DNA from: JAIBJP01 sp035601195
GTDB lineage: Bacteria > Actinomycetota > Thermoleophilia > Gaiellales > Gaiellaceae
Length of the DNA: 36,734 bases
NCBI GenBank assembly: GCA_035601195.1
Contig: DATNOU010000004.1
Location: 1-36,734 of the forward strand
Direction: 5' to 3'
Shown piece after piece: positions 14,662 to 21,988 of this stretch (the stretch's first letter is position 1; each line of letters begins with the position of its first letter). The position numbers and the translations under genes are program-made. The notes under the pieces were generated by a model, which searched no databases, was not told where the DNA came from, and worked only from the letters and a program-made list of their open reading frames with translations.

Positions 14662-14859
14662 ATGGGCTGGCTCGACAACCTGTGGCGGCGACGCCAAGGT
14701 CGGGTGACCGAAACGCCCGAAGACACCGCGAAGGCCAGAGCGAGTGAGGGCGAGAAGCGGTCGGAGCAGGAAGAAGCCGACCTCCTCGAGGAAGACGCGC
14801 ACCGCTTCCGCGACGAAGAGATCTTCCGAGAGCCCCGGATTCCGCCCGGCACCGGCTAG
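14662..14859 (+). CDS. 65-residue hydrophilic protein
   Basis: Starts at ATG 14662 with a near-perfect ribosome binding site (AAAAGGAGGTACGA). It begins MGWLDNLWRRRQGRVTETPE and continues as a very charged Glu/Arg/Asp-rich sequence (EEADLLEEDAHRFRDEEIF), ending REPRIPPGTG. It is probably partly disordered or a single helix. The Trp/Leu-rich first turn could touch membranes. No family is recognised. Its stop codon lies in the stem of a terminator shared with the convergent flippase gene. Confidence 0.7.
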   Translation: MGWLDNLWRRRQGRVTETPEDTAKARASEGEKRSEQEEADLLEEDAHRFRDEEIFREPRIPPGTG

Positions 14860-14884
14860 AAGCGCCTGCGCGGCGGGGCTTCTA
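14857..14884. terminator. Hairpin between convergent genes
   Basis: TAGAAGC (14857-14863) and GCTTCTA (14878-14884) form a 7-bp stem with further GC pairs inside. The two ends of the stem contain the stop codons of both convergent genes. No long T-run is present, so it is only a likely bidirectional terminator. Confidence 0.45.
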
Positions 14885-15913
14885 CGCGATCCGTTCGACG
14901 CGCGCGTCCCCGTCGACCTCGACGTCCGTCACCTCGGGCATCCGCCGCAACATCGCGAACGAGAAGCCCTCTCGGGCGAGAAAGAGACCGCCCAGCCCGA
15001 CCCCGACGGACGCCTCGATCGCCTGGAGCCCGATCCCGTAGGCGAAGCCGTGCGGGTAGCCCACGCCGTACGAGAGGAGCGCGAAGGCGATCGCGGCCTG
15101 GAGCAGCCCAACGTTTCCAGGCCAGAACGGGAAGACGGTGACGACGTTCATCAGCACGAGCACGAGCGCGGCGGCCGGAAAGCCGAGGTCGATCTGGAAG
15201 GCCCTGAAGGCCGCCCACACAGCGAAGAGCTGCGCCGTCCAGCCCATGAGCTGGAAGAGGAGGGCGGCGATCGCAGGCCCGGGCCGGCGCAAGACGGTTA
15301 GCCCGTGGCGCGCCATCCGCAGCACGCGCCGTACTGGCCCAAGCTCCTCCTGGAGCGGGCGAGGGTTCCGGCGCGCGAGCACGATCCCTGCCAGGAGTAG
15401 CCCCATGCCCACCCCGATGGCGATTGCCAGAGCAGGTTTTGCCCACTCTGGGATCCGGGCGGTGTAGAGGACGTAGACGACGAGACCGAGGGATGCGACG
15501 ACGTCGAACAGCCGGTGGGCGAAGACGGTCCCGACGATGGTGGCCCAGGTGCCCGGGCGCCGGCGCAGGTGCCGCGTGATGACGGCGACGCGCGCGAGCT
15601 CCCCCGCGCGCCCCGGCACCGCAACGTTTCCGAGCAGGCCGACGCAGAAGGCAGAAAAGACAACCCACCAGCGTGGCCACGGCGGCGGGACAGCGTGCGT
15701 GATGACCACGCGCCAGGCAGACGACCGCACGGCGACGGAGAAGAGGTTGATCGCGACTGCGAGCCCGACCCAGAACCAGGAGACCGCGCGGAAGGCGTCT
15801 CCGAGAAGCGAGAAGTTCGGATGGTTCCAGACGAGGAGGCCTACGAGGATCGCCAGGAGCGAGGCGACGAGCGCCACGCGACCGGCGCTGCTTGCGGGGA
15901 TCGGGAGGCGCAT
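14882..15913 (-). CDS. Lysylphosphatidylglycerol-synthase-TM/UPF0104 family membrane protein (flippase-like)
   Basis: A 343-residue polytopic protein with about eight hydrophobic segments (VALVASLLAILVGLLVW, SWFWVGLAVAINLFSVAV, VVFSAFCVGLLGNVAVPGR, and so on). The loop GNVAVPGRAGELARVAVITR is the typical conserved motif of the LPG-synthase-TM/YbhN family. Members are often paired with glycosyltransferases and are proposed to flip or handle lipid-linked substrates. The start is ATG 15913, overlapping the stop of the glycosyltransferase by one base (TGATG); the longer open frame upstream lies within that gene. Function by context: envelope glycolipid assembly. Confidence 0.85.
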   Translation of the reverse strand: MRLPIPASSAGRVALVASLLAILVGLLVWNHPNFSLLGDAFRAVSWFWVGLAVAINLFSVAVRSSAWRVVITHAVPPPWPRWWVVFSAFCVGLLGNVAVPGRAGELARVAVITRHLRRRPGTWATIVGTVFAHRLFDVVASLGLVVYVLYTARIPEWAKPALAIAIGVGMGLLLAGIVLARRNPRPLQEELGPVRRVLRMARHGLTVLRRPGPAIAALLFQLMGWTAQLFAVWAAFRAFQIDLGFPAAALVLVLMNVVTVFPFWPGNVGLLQAAIAFALLSYGVGYPHGFAYGIGLQAIEASVGVGLGGLFLAREGFSFAMLRRMPEVTDVEVDGDARVERIA

Positions 15914-17103
15914 CAGGCTGCGGCCTGCTCCCTGACCCCCTCGTCCTGGAGCTCCTCGTAGATCGTGACCAGCCGTCTCGCGATCGGCTCCCACGAGTAG
16001 CGCTCCGCGACCTTCCGCGCGCCTTCGCCGAGCGTCCGTCGTCGCGCTTCGTCCTCGAGCAGCTCGATGAGCGCGTGCGCGAGTGGGTCGGGTTCGCCCG
16101 GCGGGACCAGCACCGCGCTCTCTGGGGTCGCGACCGCCGCGTAGCCCTCGATGTCCGACGCGACGGCCGGTGTCGCGGACGCGAACGCTCGCGTCAGCAC
16201 CATCCCGAAGCTCTCGCCTCCGAGCGCGGGCGCCGCAAGCAGGCTCGCGCGCTCGAGCTCGAGCGTGAGCTCGTCCTCGTACAGCCCTCCCAGAAGGTCC
16301 ACGCTGTCAAGCGATAGTCCTTCGCGGCGCGCCAGCCAGCGGACGGAAAGCGGATCGGCGCCGATGACTCGCAGGCGAGCTCCCGTACGAACGGCGACCT
16401 GAGGCCACGCCCGCAGGACGATCTGGAGGCCTTTTCTCTGCTCGTTGCGGCCGATGAAGACCACATTGCCGTCCCGGTTCCCCGCGTCGAATCGGGGCGG
16501 CAGGACAATCCCGTTCGGGATGATCTCGATCGGACCGCCGACATAGGGCTCTGCCGAGCGGCGCGCAGCTTCCGAGACGGCGATCCTGTAGTCGATGCGC
16601 TCCGCGGCGATTCCCCAGAACGCCTTCCCAAGGGGATACCAAGCGAGCTTCCCGGCGGAATGGCAGGTGGCGACAGCCGGGCTCTCCGCGACCACCAGAG
16701 TAAAAACCGAGAGGATCGGCGCGAGCGGTTCGTGCACATGGACGACGTCGAAGCGCTCCTCCGCGAGCACGCGCTTGAGGCGGAGCATTGCCGCTGGCGA
16801 GAGGACGATGTTGGGGAGCGAGGCGTTGGCGGGCACGATCACCGAGCGTCCAACTGGGACAACGTAGCCGGGCGGCGGCGTATGCCGGCCTTCCTTGGGG
16901 TGGAGGAGCTTCGTCAGCCGGCCCGGCGGGTCGTTGCCGACGATCAGCTTCACGTCGACGCCGAGCGCTTGCAGGGCCTGCGCCTGGTTGTCCGCATGCT
17001 CGAGGACGCCGCCCCAGAACGACCACGAGTAGGGCACGACGATCCCCACCTTCACGCCGCGGAGCCTAACCGGCTCCGCCGTCTCTGGGGCCTCGCCGTT
17101 CAC
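15913..17103 (-). CDS. GT4-family glycosyltransferase (PimA/PimB-like)
   Basis: A 396-residue GT-B glycosyltransferase. The N-terminal Rossmann half starts VKVGIVVPYSWSFWGGVLEH, as in phosphatidyl-inositol mannosyltransferases, and has FDVVHVHEPLAPIL. The C-terminal half has EIIPNGIVLPPRF, VVFIGRNEQRKGLQIVLRAW and the nucleotide-sugar-binding EX7E region ALGGESFGMVLTRAFASATP. It likely transfers a sugar from a nucleotide donor to a membrane lipid acceptor at the inner membrane. It is coupled to the flippase-like gene downstream and divergent from the aminotransferase, with 24 nt between starts (GTG 17103). Confidence 0.88.
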   Translation of the reverse strand: MNGEAPETAEPVRLRGVKVGIVVPYSWSFWGGVLEHADNQAQALQALGVDVKLIVGNDPPGRLTKLLHPKEGRHTPPPGYVVPVGRSVIVPANASLPNIVLSPAAMLRLKRVLAEERFDVVHVHEPLAPILSVFTLVVAESPAVATCHSAGKLAWYPLGKAFWGIAAERIDYRIAVSEAARRSAEPYVGGPIEIIPNGIVLPPRFDAGNRDGNVVFIGRNEQRKGLQIVLRAWPQVAVRTGARLRVIGADPLSVRWLARREGLSLDSVDLLGGLYEDELTLELERASLLAAPALGGESFGMVLTRAFASATPAVASDIEGYAAVATPESAVLVPPGEPDPLAHALIELLEDEARRRTLGEGARKVAERYSWEPIARRLVTIYEELQDEGVREQAAA

Positions 17104-17127
17104 GGCGGCGGATTAGACTCGCCCGCG

Positions 17128-18312
17128 ATGATCCGGCGCGCTAAGAGAATCGAGCCCCTTCGCGGCTTCGGCATCGACCGCGTCGCAGCAGCCGCGGACG
17201 CCGGCGGCCGTTCGGTGCTGAGGATGGAGAACCTCGACACCGATCTTCCACTCCCGCCGGAGGCCGTGCCGGAGACCGTCGCCGGCCTCGCTACTCCTGA
17301 GGCCAACAGCTGGCTGCCGTTCACCGGCGACCTCGACCTCCGCGCTGCGATCTCCGAGTTCACCGAGGCGCGGACGGGCCACCGCTACGATCCGGTGCGG
17401 GAGATCGTCGTCACCGTCGGCGGCATGGAGGGCCTCCTCAACGTCCTCCTCGCGCTCGTCGACCCGGGCGACGAGGTCGTCGTCACCGACCCGACCTACG
17501 CGGGGATCGTCAACCGCATCCGCCTTGCGGGGGGAACTCCGACCTTCATCCCCTTCCTCGCCGAAGACGACGGGTGGCGCTTCGACCGCGAAGCGCTCGA
17601 CCGGGTCGTCGGGCCGAAGACGACAGGCTTTCTGCTCATGAGCCCGTCGATGCCGTCCGGCGGCTACCTCGACGAGGACGACTGGCGCGCCGTCTGCGAC
17701 CTCTGCCGCGAGCGCGACCTCTTCCTCGTCTACGACGCGGCGATGGAACGCCTCCTCTTCGACGGACGCCCGCTCGTCCACCCGCTCACGCTGGACGGCA
17801 TGCACGAGCGCACCGTCGTAGTCGGCTCGCTCTCGAAGGAGCACCGGATGATCGGCTGGCGCGTCGGCTGGGTCGCAGGCCCCGAGTCGACGGTCACGGA
17901 CGTCGGCTGGGCACACGTCTACAACACGACCTGCCCGGTCTCGATCGCCCGGCGCGCGGCGGCCGCAGTCTTGCGCGGCGACCAGGGTCACGTTGCTGAT
18001 TGCGTCGTCGAGCTCGAGCGCCGCCGCGACACGATGCTCGAGGGGCTTCCCGGCTGGCCCTTCGTCAAGCCCACCGGCGGCTGGTCGCTCCTCCTGGACG
18101 TCGCGTCTCTCGGCTTCGAGCCCGAGGAGGCCTCGCAGCTTCTCCTCGAGGAGTCGCAGATCGCCGCCACGGGCATGCGCGGTTGGGGCGACGAAGTGGC
18201 CGAGCGGTACGTACGGTTCGTCTTCAGCGCCGAGCCGGTCCAGCGGCTCGAGGAGATCCCGGAACGGCTTGCGGGCGCCAAGCTCGCCGCCGCGGTCTCA
18301 GCTCTGACGTAG
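17128..18312 (+). CDS. PLP-dependent class I/II aminotransferase
   Basis: A 394-residue aminotransferase. ATG 17128 follows TAGACT by 8 nt; the open frame further upstream lies over the glycosyltransferase. Fold type I signatures are present: substrate region PLPPEAVPETVAGLATPEAN, the glycine turn VTVGGMEGLLNVLLALV, the PLP-ring Asp in LFLVYDAAMERLLF, and the Schiff-base Lys in VGSLSKEHRMIGWRVGW with the phosphate-binding Arg. The usual NPxNPTG loop reads SPSMPSGG here. The substrate is unknown; it could be an aspartate- or aromatic-type enzyme. Its end overlaps the selenoprotein gene by 15 nt (convergent). Confidence 0.88.
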   Translation: MIRRAKRIEPLRGFGIDRVAAAADAGGRSVLRMENLDTDLPLPPEAVPETVAGLATPEANSWLPFTGDLDLRAAISEFTEARTGHRYDPVREIVVTVGGMEGLLNVLLALVDPGDEVVVTDPTYAGIVNRIRLAGGTPTFIPFLAEDDGWRFDREALDRVVGPKTTGFLLMSPSMPSGGYLDEDDWRAVCDLCRERDLFLVYDAAMERLLFDGRPLVHPLTLDGMHERTVVVGSLSKEHRMIGWRVGWVAGPESTVTDVGWAHVYNTTCPVSIARRAAAAVLRGDQGHVADCVVELERRRDTMLEGLPGWPFVKPTGGWSLLLDVASLGFEPEEASQLLLEESQIAATGMRGWGDEVAERYVRFVFSAEPVQRLEEIPERLAGAKLAAAVSALT

Positions 18313-19005
18313 CTCCCGTTCGATCGCGAGCTCGAGCTCGTCCGGTTTAAAGCCGAACGGGCCCTCGCCGCCCTGGAAGGCGATCCGCCCGTCCCGGCCG
18401 ACGAGGTAGAGACGGTCGGGCCAGCCGCCGTAGGCGGAGGCGACCGCGTTGTCGACCCGATCGACAACCATCGGCATCTGCAGCCGCAGGTTGGTCGCAC
18501 ACGTTGACGCAATGCTCCGGCGCTCCTCGTCGCTCCTCGGCTCGTGGACGGCGAGCTCCGAGCGGCGGTTCTCCGGGAGGATCCACCCCTCCTCCGGGTG
18601 CGCCTCGCGGATGTAGACGGCGAGGAAGTGCACGCGGTCGCCGAACCGTTTCGCCAGCCTGTCCAGCGCCCCGACCTGGGCGCGAAAGGGGGGTCAGGTG
18701 TAGGAGCCGAAGACGAGTGCAACCGGACGCCGCTCGAGCAGCGAGGCTAGGCGCACAGTCTCGTCACCATCGAGAGTTGGGAGCTCGAAATCGGGCGCCG
18801 GATCGCCCTCGGCCACGTTCGGCGTCCTGAGGTCGCGATAGTCCGCGCTGGCCATCACGTCCTTCACCGTCAGCGGCGAGTCCTCCGGCGCCCGACCGTG
18901 ACGCATCCGCGAGACGACCATCCCGGGAATCGACCAGCGCCGGTCCACAGGGCTTCCCCGGGACACGGCGCGCATGTACCCGAGTACATCGCGCGGGCTT
19001 GGCAC
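18298..19005 (-). CDS. Iodothyronine-deiodinase-like selenoprotein (in-frame TGA = Sec104)
   Basis: One continuous frame of 236 codons from GTG 19005, interrupted only by TGA at 18694-18696 (codon 104). Before it, PAPDFELPTLDGDETVRLAS and ALVFGSYT show a thioredoxin-fold redoxin; after it, PPFRAQVGALDRLAKRFGD, HFLAVYIREAHPEEGW (residues 126-141) and the C-terminal DRLYLVGRDGRIAFQGGEGP. The active-site pattern FGSYT-x-PPF and the Y-I-x-E-A-H-x-x-x-G-W motif match the deiodinase family, where the x position is selenocysteine or cysteine. A SECIS-like hairpin follows the TGA. The function is probably a thiol/selenol redox reaction rather than thyroid hormone metabolism. It is divergent from the adenosine deaminase gene, 22 nt apart. 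The alternative is a Cys-to-stop mutation. Confidence 0.85.
18666..18683 (-). promoter_or_regulatory. Bacterial SECIS-like hairpin
   Basis: In the mRNA sense, GCGCCC (18683-18678) pairs perfectly with GGGCGC (18671-18666) around the six-base loop AGGUCG. The loop GG starts 17 nt after the UGA. The E. coli fdhF SECIS has an AGGUCU apical loop with GG 18 nt after its UGA, so both loop and spacing agree with a SelB-binding element. Confidence 0.75.
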
Positions 19006-19011
19006 GGCGGA

Positions 19012-19021
19012 ACTTTAGACT
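19012..19021. promoter_or_regulatory. Overlapping -10 boxes of two divergent leaderless genes
   Basis: The 22-bp gap between GTG 19005 (minus) and GTG 19028 (plus) contains TAGACT (19016-19021, plus) and TAAAGT (19012-19017, minus), sharing two bases. Each box ends exactly 6 nt before its start codon and no Shine-Dalgarno fits. The -35 elements would lie inside the opposite coding sequences. Confidence 0.55.
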
Positions 19022-19027
19022 CGCTGC

Positions 19028-20055
19028 GTGAGCGATACCAGAGCCGTCGTCGAGGAGCTCGCGCGCGGCGGGCTCGCGGAGCTGCACACTCACTTGGGCG
19101 CGTCCGTCGATCCGGCGGTCATGTGGACGCTCGCGCATGAGCAAGGGATCGCGCTTCCGGTCAAGGACTACTGGGAGTTCGTCGAACTGGTCACCATCGA
19201 CCCGCGCGGAGTCGAAGGCCTCCCCGAGCTGGACGAGATCTACAAGTGGACGGAGCTGATCCAGTCGAGCCCGCTAGCCGTCGAGCGCTCGGTGCACGGG
19301 GCCATCGGCGGCGCTTACCGGACGCAGAACATCACGACGCTCGAGCTCCGCTTCAACCCGATGAAGCGAAATCGCGGCGGCGAGCGTGACCTCGACCACA
19401 TCATCATGGCCGCCGTCCGTGGGCTCGACCGCGCGGGCCTCGAGTACCCGCGTGTCCGGGCAGGCCTCATCCTCATGATGGACCGCACCTTCACGCGCGA
19501 GCAGAACGAGGTGATCATCGAGAAGGCGATCCGCTACCGGAGCGCGGAGTCGTCGGCGTCGACATCGCCGGCCCGCGCCCCAACAACGGCCGCTACCCGT
19601 ACCGCGACCTGGCCCCGCTCGTCGAAGAGGCCCGGGCTGCAGGGCTCGGCATCACCATCCATGTCGGCGAGGAAGGCGGCGCGGACGGCATTGCGGAGAT
19701 CGGGGAGGTCGTGGAGCACCTTCGCCCCGACCGCATCGGCCACGGGATCCTCGCTGCCCGAGACGAGGAGACCATGCGGCTCGTACGGGACTCGGGCGTC
19801 GTTCTCGAGATCTGCCCTACCTCGAACCTCCTGACGCGGGCCCTCGCGGACGAGGCGGCGCTGCGCGAGAGCGTGTCCGCCTTCGTCGACCGCGACATCC
19901 CCTTCACGATCGCCACCGACGGGCCCGAGATGATGCGAACGCACCTTCGCGACGAGCTTCAGCTCCTGCTCGACGTCGGCGCTCTCCAACCGGAAGCCCT
20001 CCACGAAGTGAACGCGCGCGGCCACCAGGCCGCCTTCGTACGCCGAATGGTGTAG
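19028..20055 (+). pseudogene. Adenosine deaminase-like amidohydrolase with a one-base frameshift
   Basis: From GTG 19028 the frame gives an N-terminal half with the metal-binding ELHTHLGAS and YRTQNITTLELRFNPMKR, up to EVIIEKAIRYRSA. The next frame continues as GVVGVDIAGPRPNNGRYPYR, GITIHVGEEGG (catalytic His/Glu region), HLRPDRIGHG, ICPTSNLLTRALA and FTIATDGPEMM to the stop at 20055. Adding one G at about 19546 (GCGGA to GCGGGA) restores a 342-residue enzyme of normal length. Adenosine deaminases hydrolyse adenosine to inosine in purine salvage; TDG replaces the usual TDD, so the substrate may differ. All catalytic motifs are intact, so an assembly error is as likely as decay. Confidence 0.75.
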
Positions 20056-20117
20056 CGCGGAAGATCCCTCGCGCGGCCAATAGCGCCCCGCGCGGTCCGC
20101 TGCGAGCATGGCCGCGC

Positions 20118-20390
20118 ATGATCACTCTCAGCGAAGGCCTACGGTTCACGGGACGCCAGCGGCAGGTGGTGCAACTCATCGCCGAGGGATGCTCGAACGC
20201 TGAGATCGCCGAGCGGCTCGGAGTCTCGCCCCGGACGGCGAAGGCTCACTCCGACATCCTGCGCTCCAAGCTCCGCGTGAGCAAGCGGCGCCAGATCCCG
20301 CTGGCGTTCAAGGACGCAACCGGCGAGAACCCCCTGGAAAGCCTCGAGCCGGCAGCCGACGCGCGCGACGATTCCCGCCCGTTGGACTGA
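20118..20390 (+). CDS. LuxR-type HTH protein (DNA-binding domain only)
   Basis: A 90-residue protein that is little more than a LuxR/GerE HTH domain: LRFTGRQRQVVQLIAEGCSN, AEIAERLGVSPRTAKAHSDI, LRSKLRVSKRRQIPLAF. There is no receiver, autoinducer or sensor domain. The C-terminal tail is acidic (ESLEPAADARDDSRPLD). Stand-alone LuxR HTH proteins act as regulators, sometimes antagonising full-length ones. A hairpin terminator follows at 20411. Confidence 0.82.
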   Translation: MITLSEGLRFTGRQRQVVQLIAEGCSNAEIAERLGVSPRTAKAHSDILRSKLRVSKRRQIPLAFKDATGENPLESLEPAADARDDSRPLD

Positions 20391-20410
20391 TTCGCTCGGG
20401 GGATGACGGC

Positions 20411-20443
20411 CCGGCGCCCGCGGCTTGCTGCGGGCGTCGGTTT
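20411..20443 (+). terminator. Hairpin terminator between LuxR-type gene and pspAB
   Basis: CCGGCGCCCGC (20411-20421) pairs with GCGGGCGTCGG (20430-20440) over 11 bp with one G-U pair and an 8-nt loop, followed by TTT. It lies between two convergent genes. Confidence 0.65.
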
Positions 20444-20447
20444 GCGA

Positions 20448-21020
20448 TCAGTCGAGCGGAGCGTTGAAGAGGGCAAGCCAGCGAGTCAGGTCCGGCTCGA
20501 TCGGGAGCTCTCCCTCGAGCTGGTTCTTCAGGCGGAGCTCCTCCGCGTTGTCCCGCTCCTGGTCCTCCCCGCTCGGGATGAACGGCCAGAACGTGCCGCG
20601 CTTGTAGCCGTAGATCAGGTAGACGCGGCGCTCCCGGTCCTGGAAGGCAAAAAGGGCAGCGAGGAGCTGCCCGCCGAAGCCGCGATCGGCGAGCTCGGAG
20701 CTGACCAGGTGGGTCGTGGTCACAAGGTCTTCGAAATCCTTGTCGCGGATGACGATCCACTCGAAGCCCAAGGTGTCCGAGCGACGCCGCACCTCGGAGC
20801 CCGAGTCGCGGGCAGCGACACCGAGCAGCTCGTCGATCTCGTTCTCCGCCCGCGTGAACTCGCCGGCGGAGAGCGGCTTGAAGACGACCGCCGCAACGCC
20901 GGCCGGTTTGAGGTTGCACTCCGTCTCGAGCGTGATCGCCGCGGTCGAAAGAGCGAAGAGCTTGTCGAGGTTCGCGCCCTTGAGCTTCTTGCGCCCGAAG
21001 AGGACGTTCCCCAACCCCAC
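20448..21020 (-). CDS. pspAB: PspA-associated protein PspAB
   Basis: A 190-residue protein starting at GTG 21020, directly after the htpX stop. The beginning VGLGNVLFGRKKLKGANLDK, then LFALSTAAITLETECNLKPA, and the later LADRGFGGQLLAALFAFQ and RVYLIYGYKRGTFWPFIP match the PspAB family of actinobacteria, which accompanies the phage-shock protein PspA and the HtpX protease. It is predicted to be cytoplasmic and involved in membrane stress. No pspA gene is in the window. It forms a two-gene operon with htpX. Confidence 0.88.
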   Translation of the reverse strand: MGLGNVLFGRKKLKGANLDKLFALSTAAITLETECNLKPAGVAAVVFKPLSAGEFTRAENEIDELLGVAARDSGSEVRRRSDTLGFEWIVIRDKDFEDLVTTTHLVSSELADRGFGGQLLAALFAFQDRERRVYLIYGYKRGTFWPFIPSGEDQERDNAEELRLKNQLEGELPIEPDLTRWLALFNAPLD

Positions 21021-21932
21021 TTACTGAACCGGGCGGCCCATCTCCTGGGCGATAGCGGCGAGGCGCGCCAGGCGCTTCTCGAGCGGCGGGTGGGTGGCGA
21101 AGAGCTCGCCCAACGACGACTTGACCGACGTCGGGATGATGAAGAACGCGTTCATCGCTTCGACCTCGCGGAGGTCGCGCTGCGGAATGCGGATGATGTC
21201 GCTCGCGATCTTCTGGAGCGCGCTCATCAGCTGCTCGGGCGCGCCAGTGAGGAGGGCCGAACCGCGGTCGGCGGCGTACTCGCGGTAGCGCGAGATCATC
21301 CGGATCAGGACGAAGCTGATCACGTACGTCAACAGGGAGACGACGAAGATGATCAGCCAGACCGGCGTGCCGCCGTCGCGGCTCCGGTTTCCGCCGCTGA
21401 ACATGCCGCCGTAGAGGCCGAACCGGGTCAGCAGAGCCGCGAGCATCGCGAAGAAGCTCGCGAGGGTCATGACGAGCACGTCGCGGTTCCCGATGTGGGC
21501 GAGCTCGTGCGCGAGCACCCCCTCGATCTCCTGCGGCTCGAGCCGGCGCCAAAGCCCCTCGGTCACCGCCACCGCGGCGTGCTTGGGACTCCGGCCGGTC
21601 GCGAAGGCATTCGGCACGTCGGTCGGGATGATGGCCACGCGCGGCTTGGGCAGGTCGGCCATCGCGCAGAGCCGCTCGACCATCGCGTGCAGCTCGGGCG
21701 CCTGCTCGGGCGTGACGACCTTCGCGCCCGAGGCTCTGAGCGCCAGCTTGTCAGAGGTGTAGTACTGAAACACGGCCAGCCCGACGACAATCAGGAGCAT
21801 GGGCGCGAGCCCGACGTTCAGGACCTGGAAGAGGACTACGGCGAACACGACGTAGAGCGCGCCGAGCAAGAACGACGTCGTGATCATGCGCGCCGACAGG
21901 CCGAAGTCGCGTCCGAAAGCCTTGCGTTTCAT
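21021..21932 (-). CDS. htpX: Zinc metalloprotease HtpX
   Basis: A 303-residue membrane protease (M48 family). Two N-terminal TM segments (SFLLGALYVVFAVVLFQVL, MLLIVVGLAVFQYY) precede the catalytic H142-E-x-x-H146 in VLAHELAHIGNRD; two more TMs (VMTLASFFAMLAALL, LIIFVVSLLTYVISFVL) and the downstream Glu in SRYREYAADRGSALLTG follow. It degrades misfolded membrane proteins. GGAGAG lies upstream of ATG 21932. It is followed without a gap by pspAB, which supports a membrane stress operon. Confidence 0.95.
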   Translation of the reverse strand: MKRKAFGRDFGLSARMITTSFLLGALYVVFAVVLFQVLNVGLAPMLLIVVGLAVFQYYTSDKLALRASGAKVVTPEQAPELHAMVERLCAMADLPKPRVAIIPTDVPNAFATGRSPKHAAVAVTEGLWRRLEPQEIEGVLAHELAHIGNRDVLVMTLASFFAMLAALLTRFGLYGGMFSGGNRSRDGGTPVWLIIFVVSLLTYVISFVLIRMISRYREYAADRGSALLTGAPEQLMSALQKIASDIIRIPQRDLREVEAMNAFFIIPTSVKSSLGELFATHPPLEKRLARLAAIAQEMGRPVQ

Positions 21933-21988
21933 AGGAAGTTCAACTCTCCTCGGGGCCGATGGGGTAGCTCAGATTGTACCTTGCGCCG

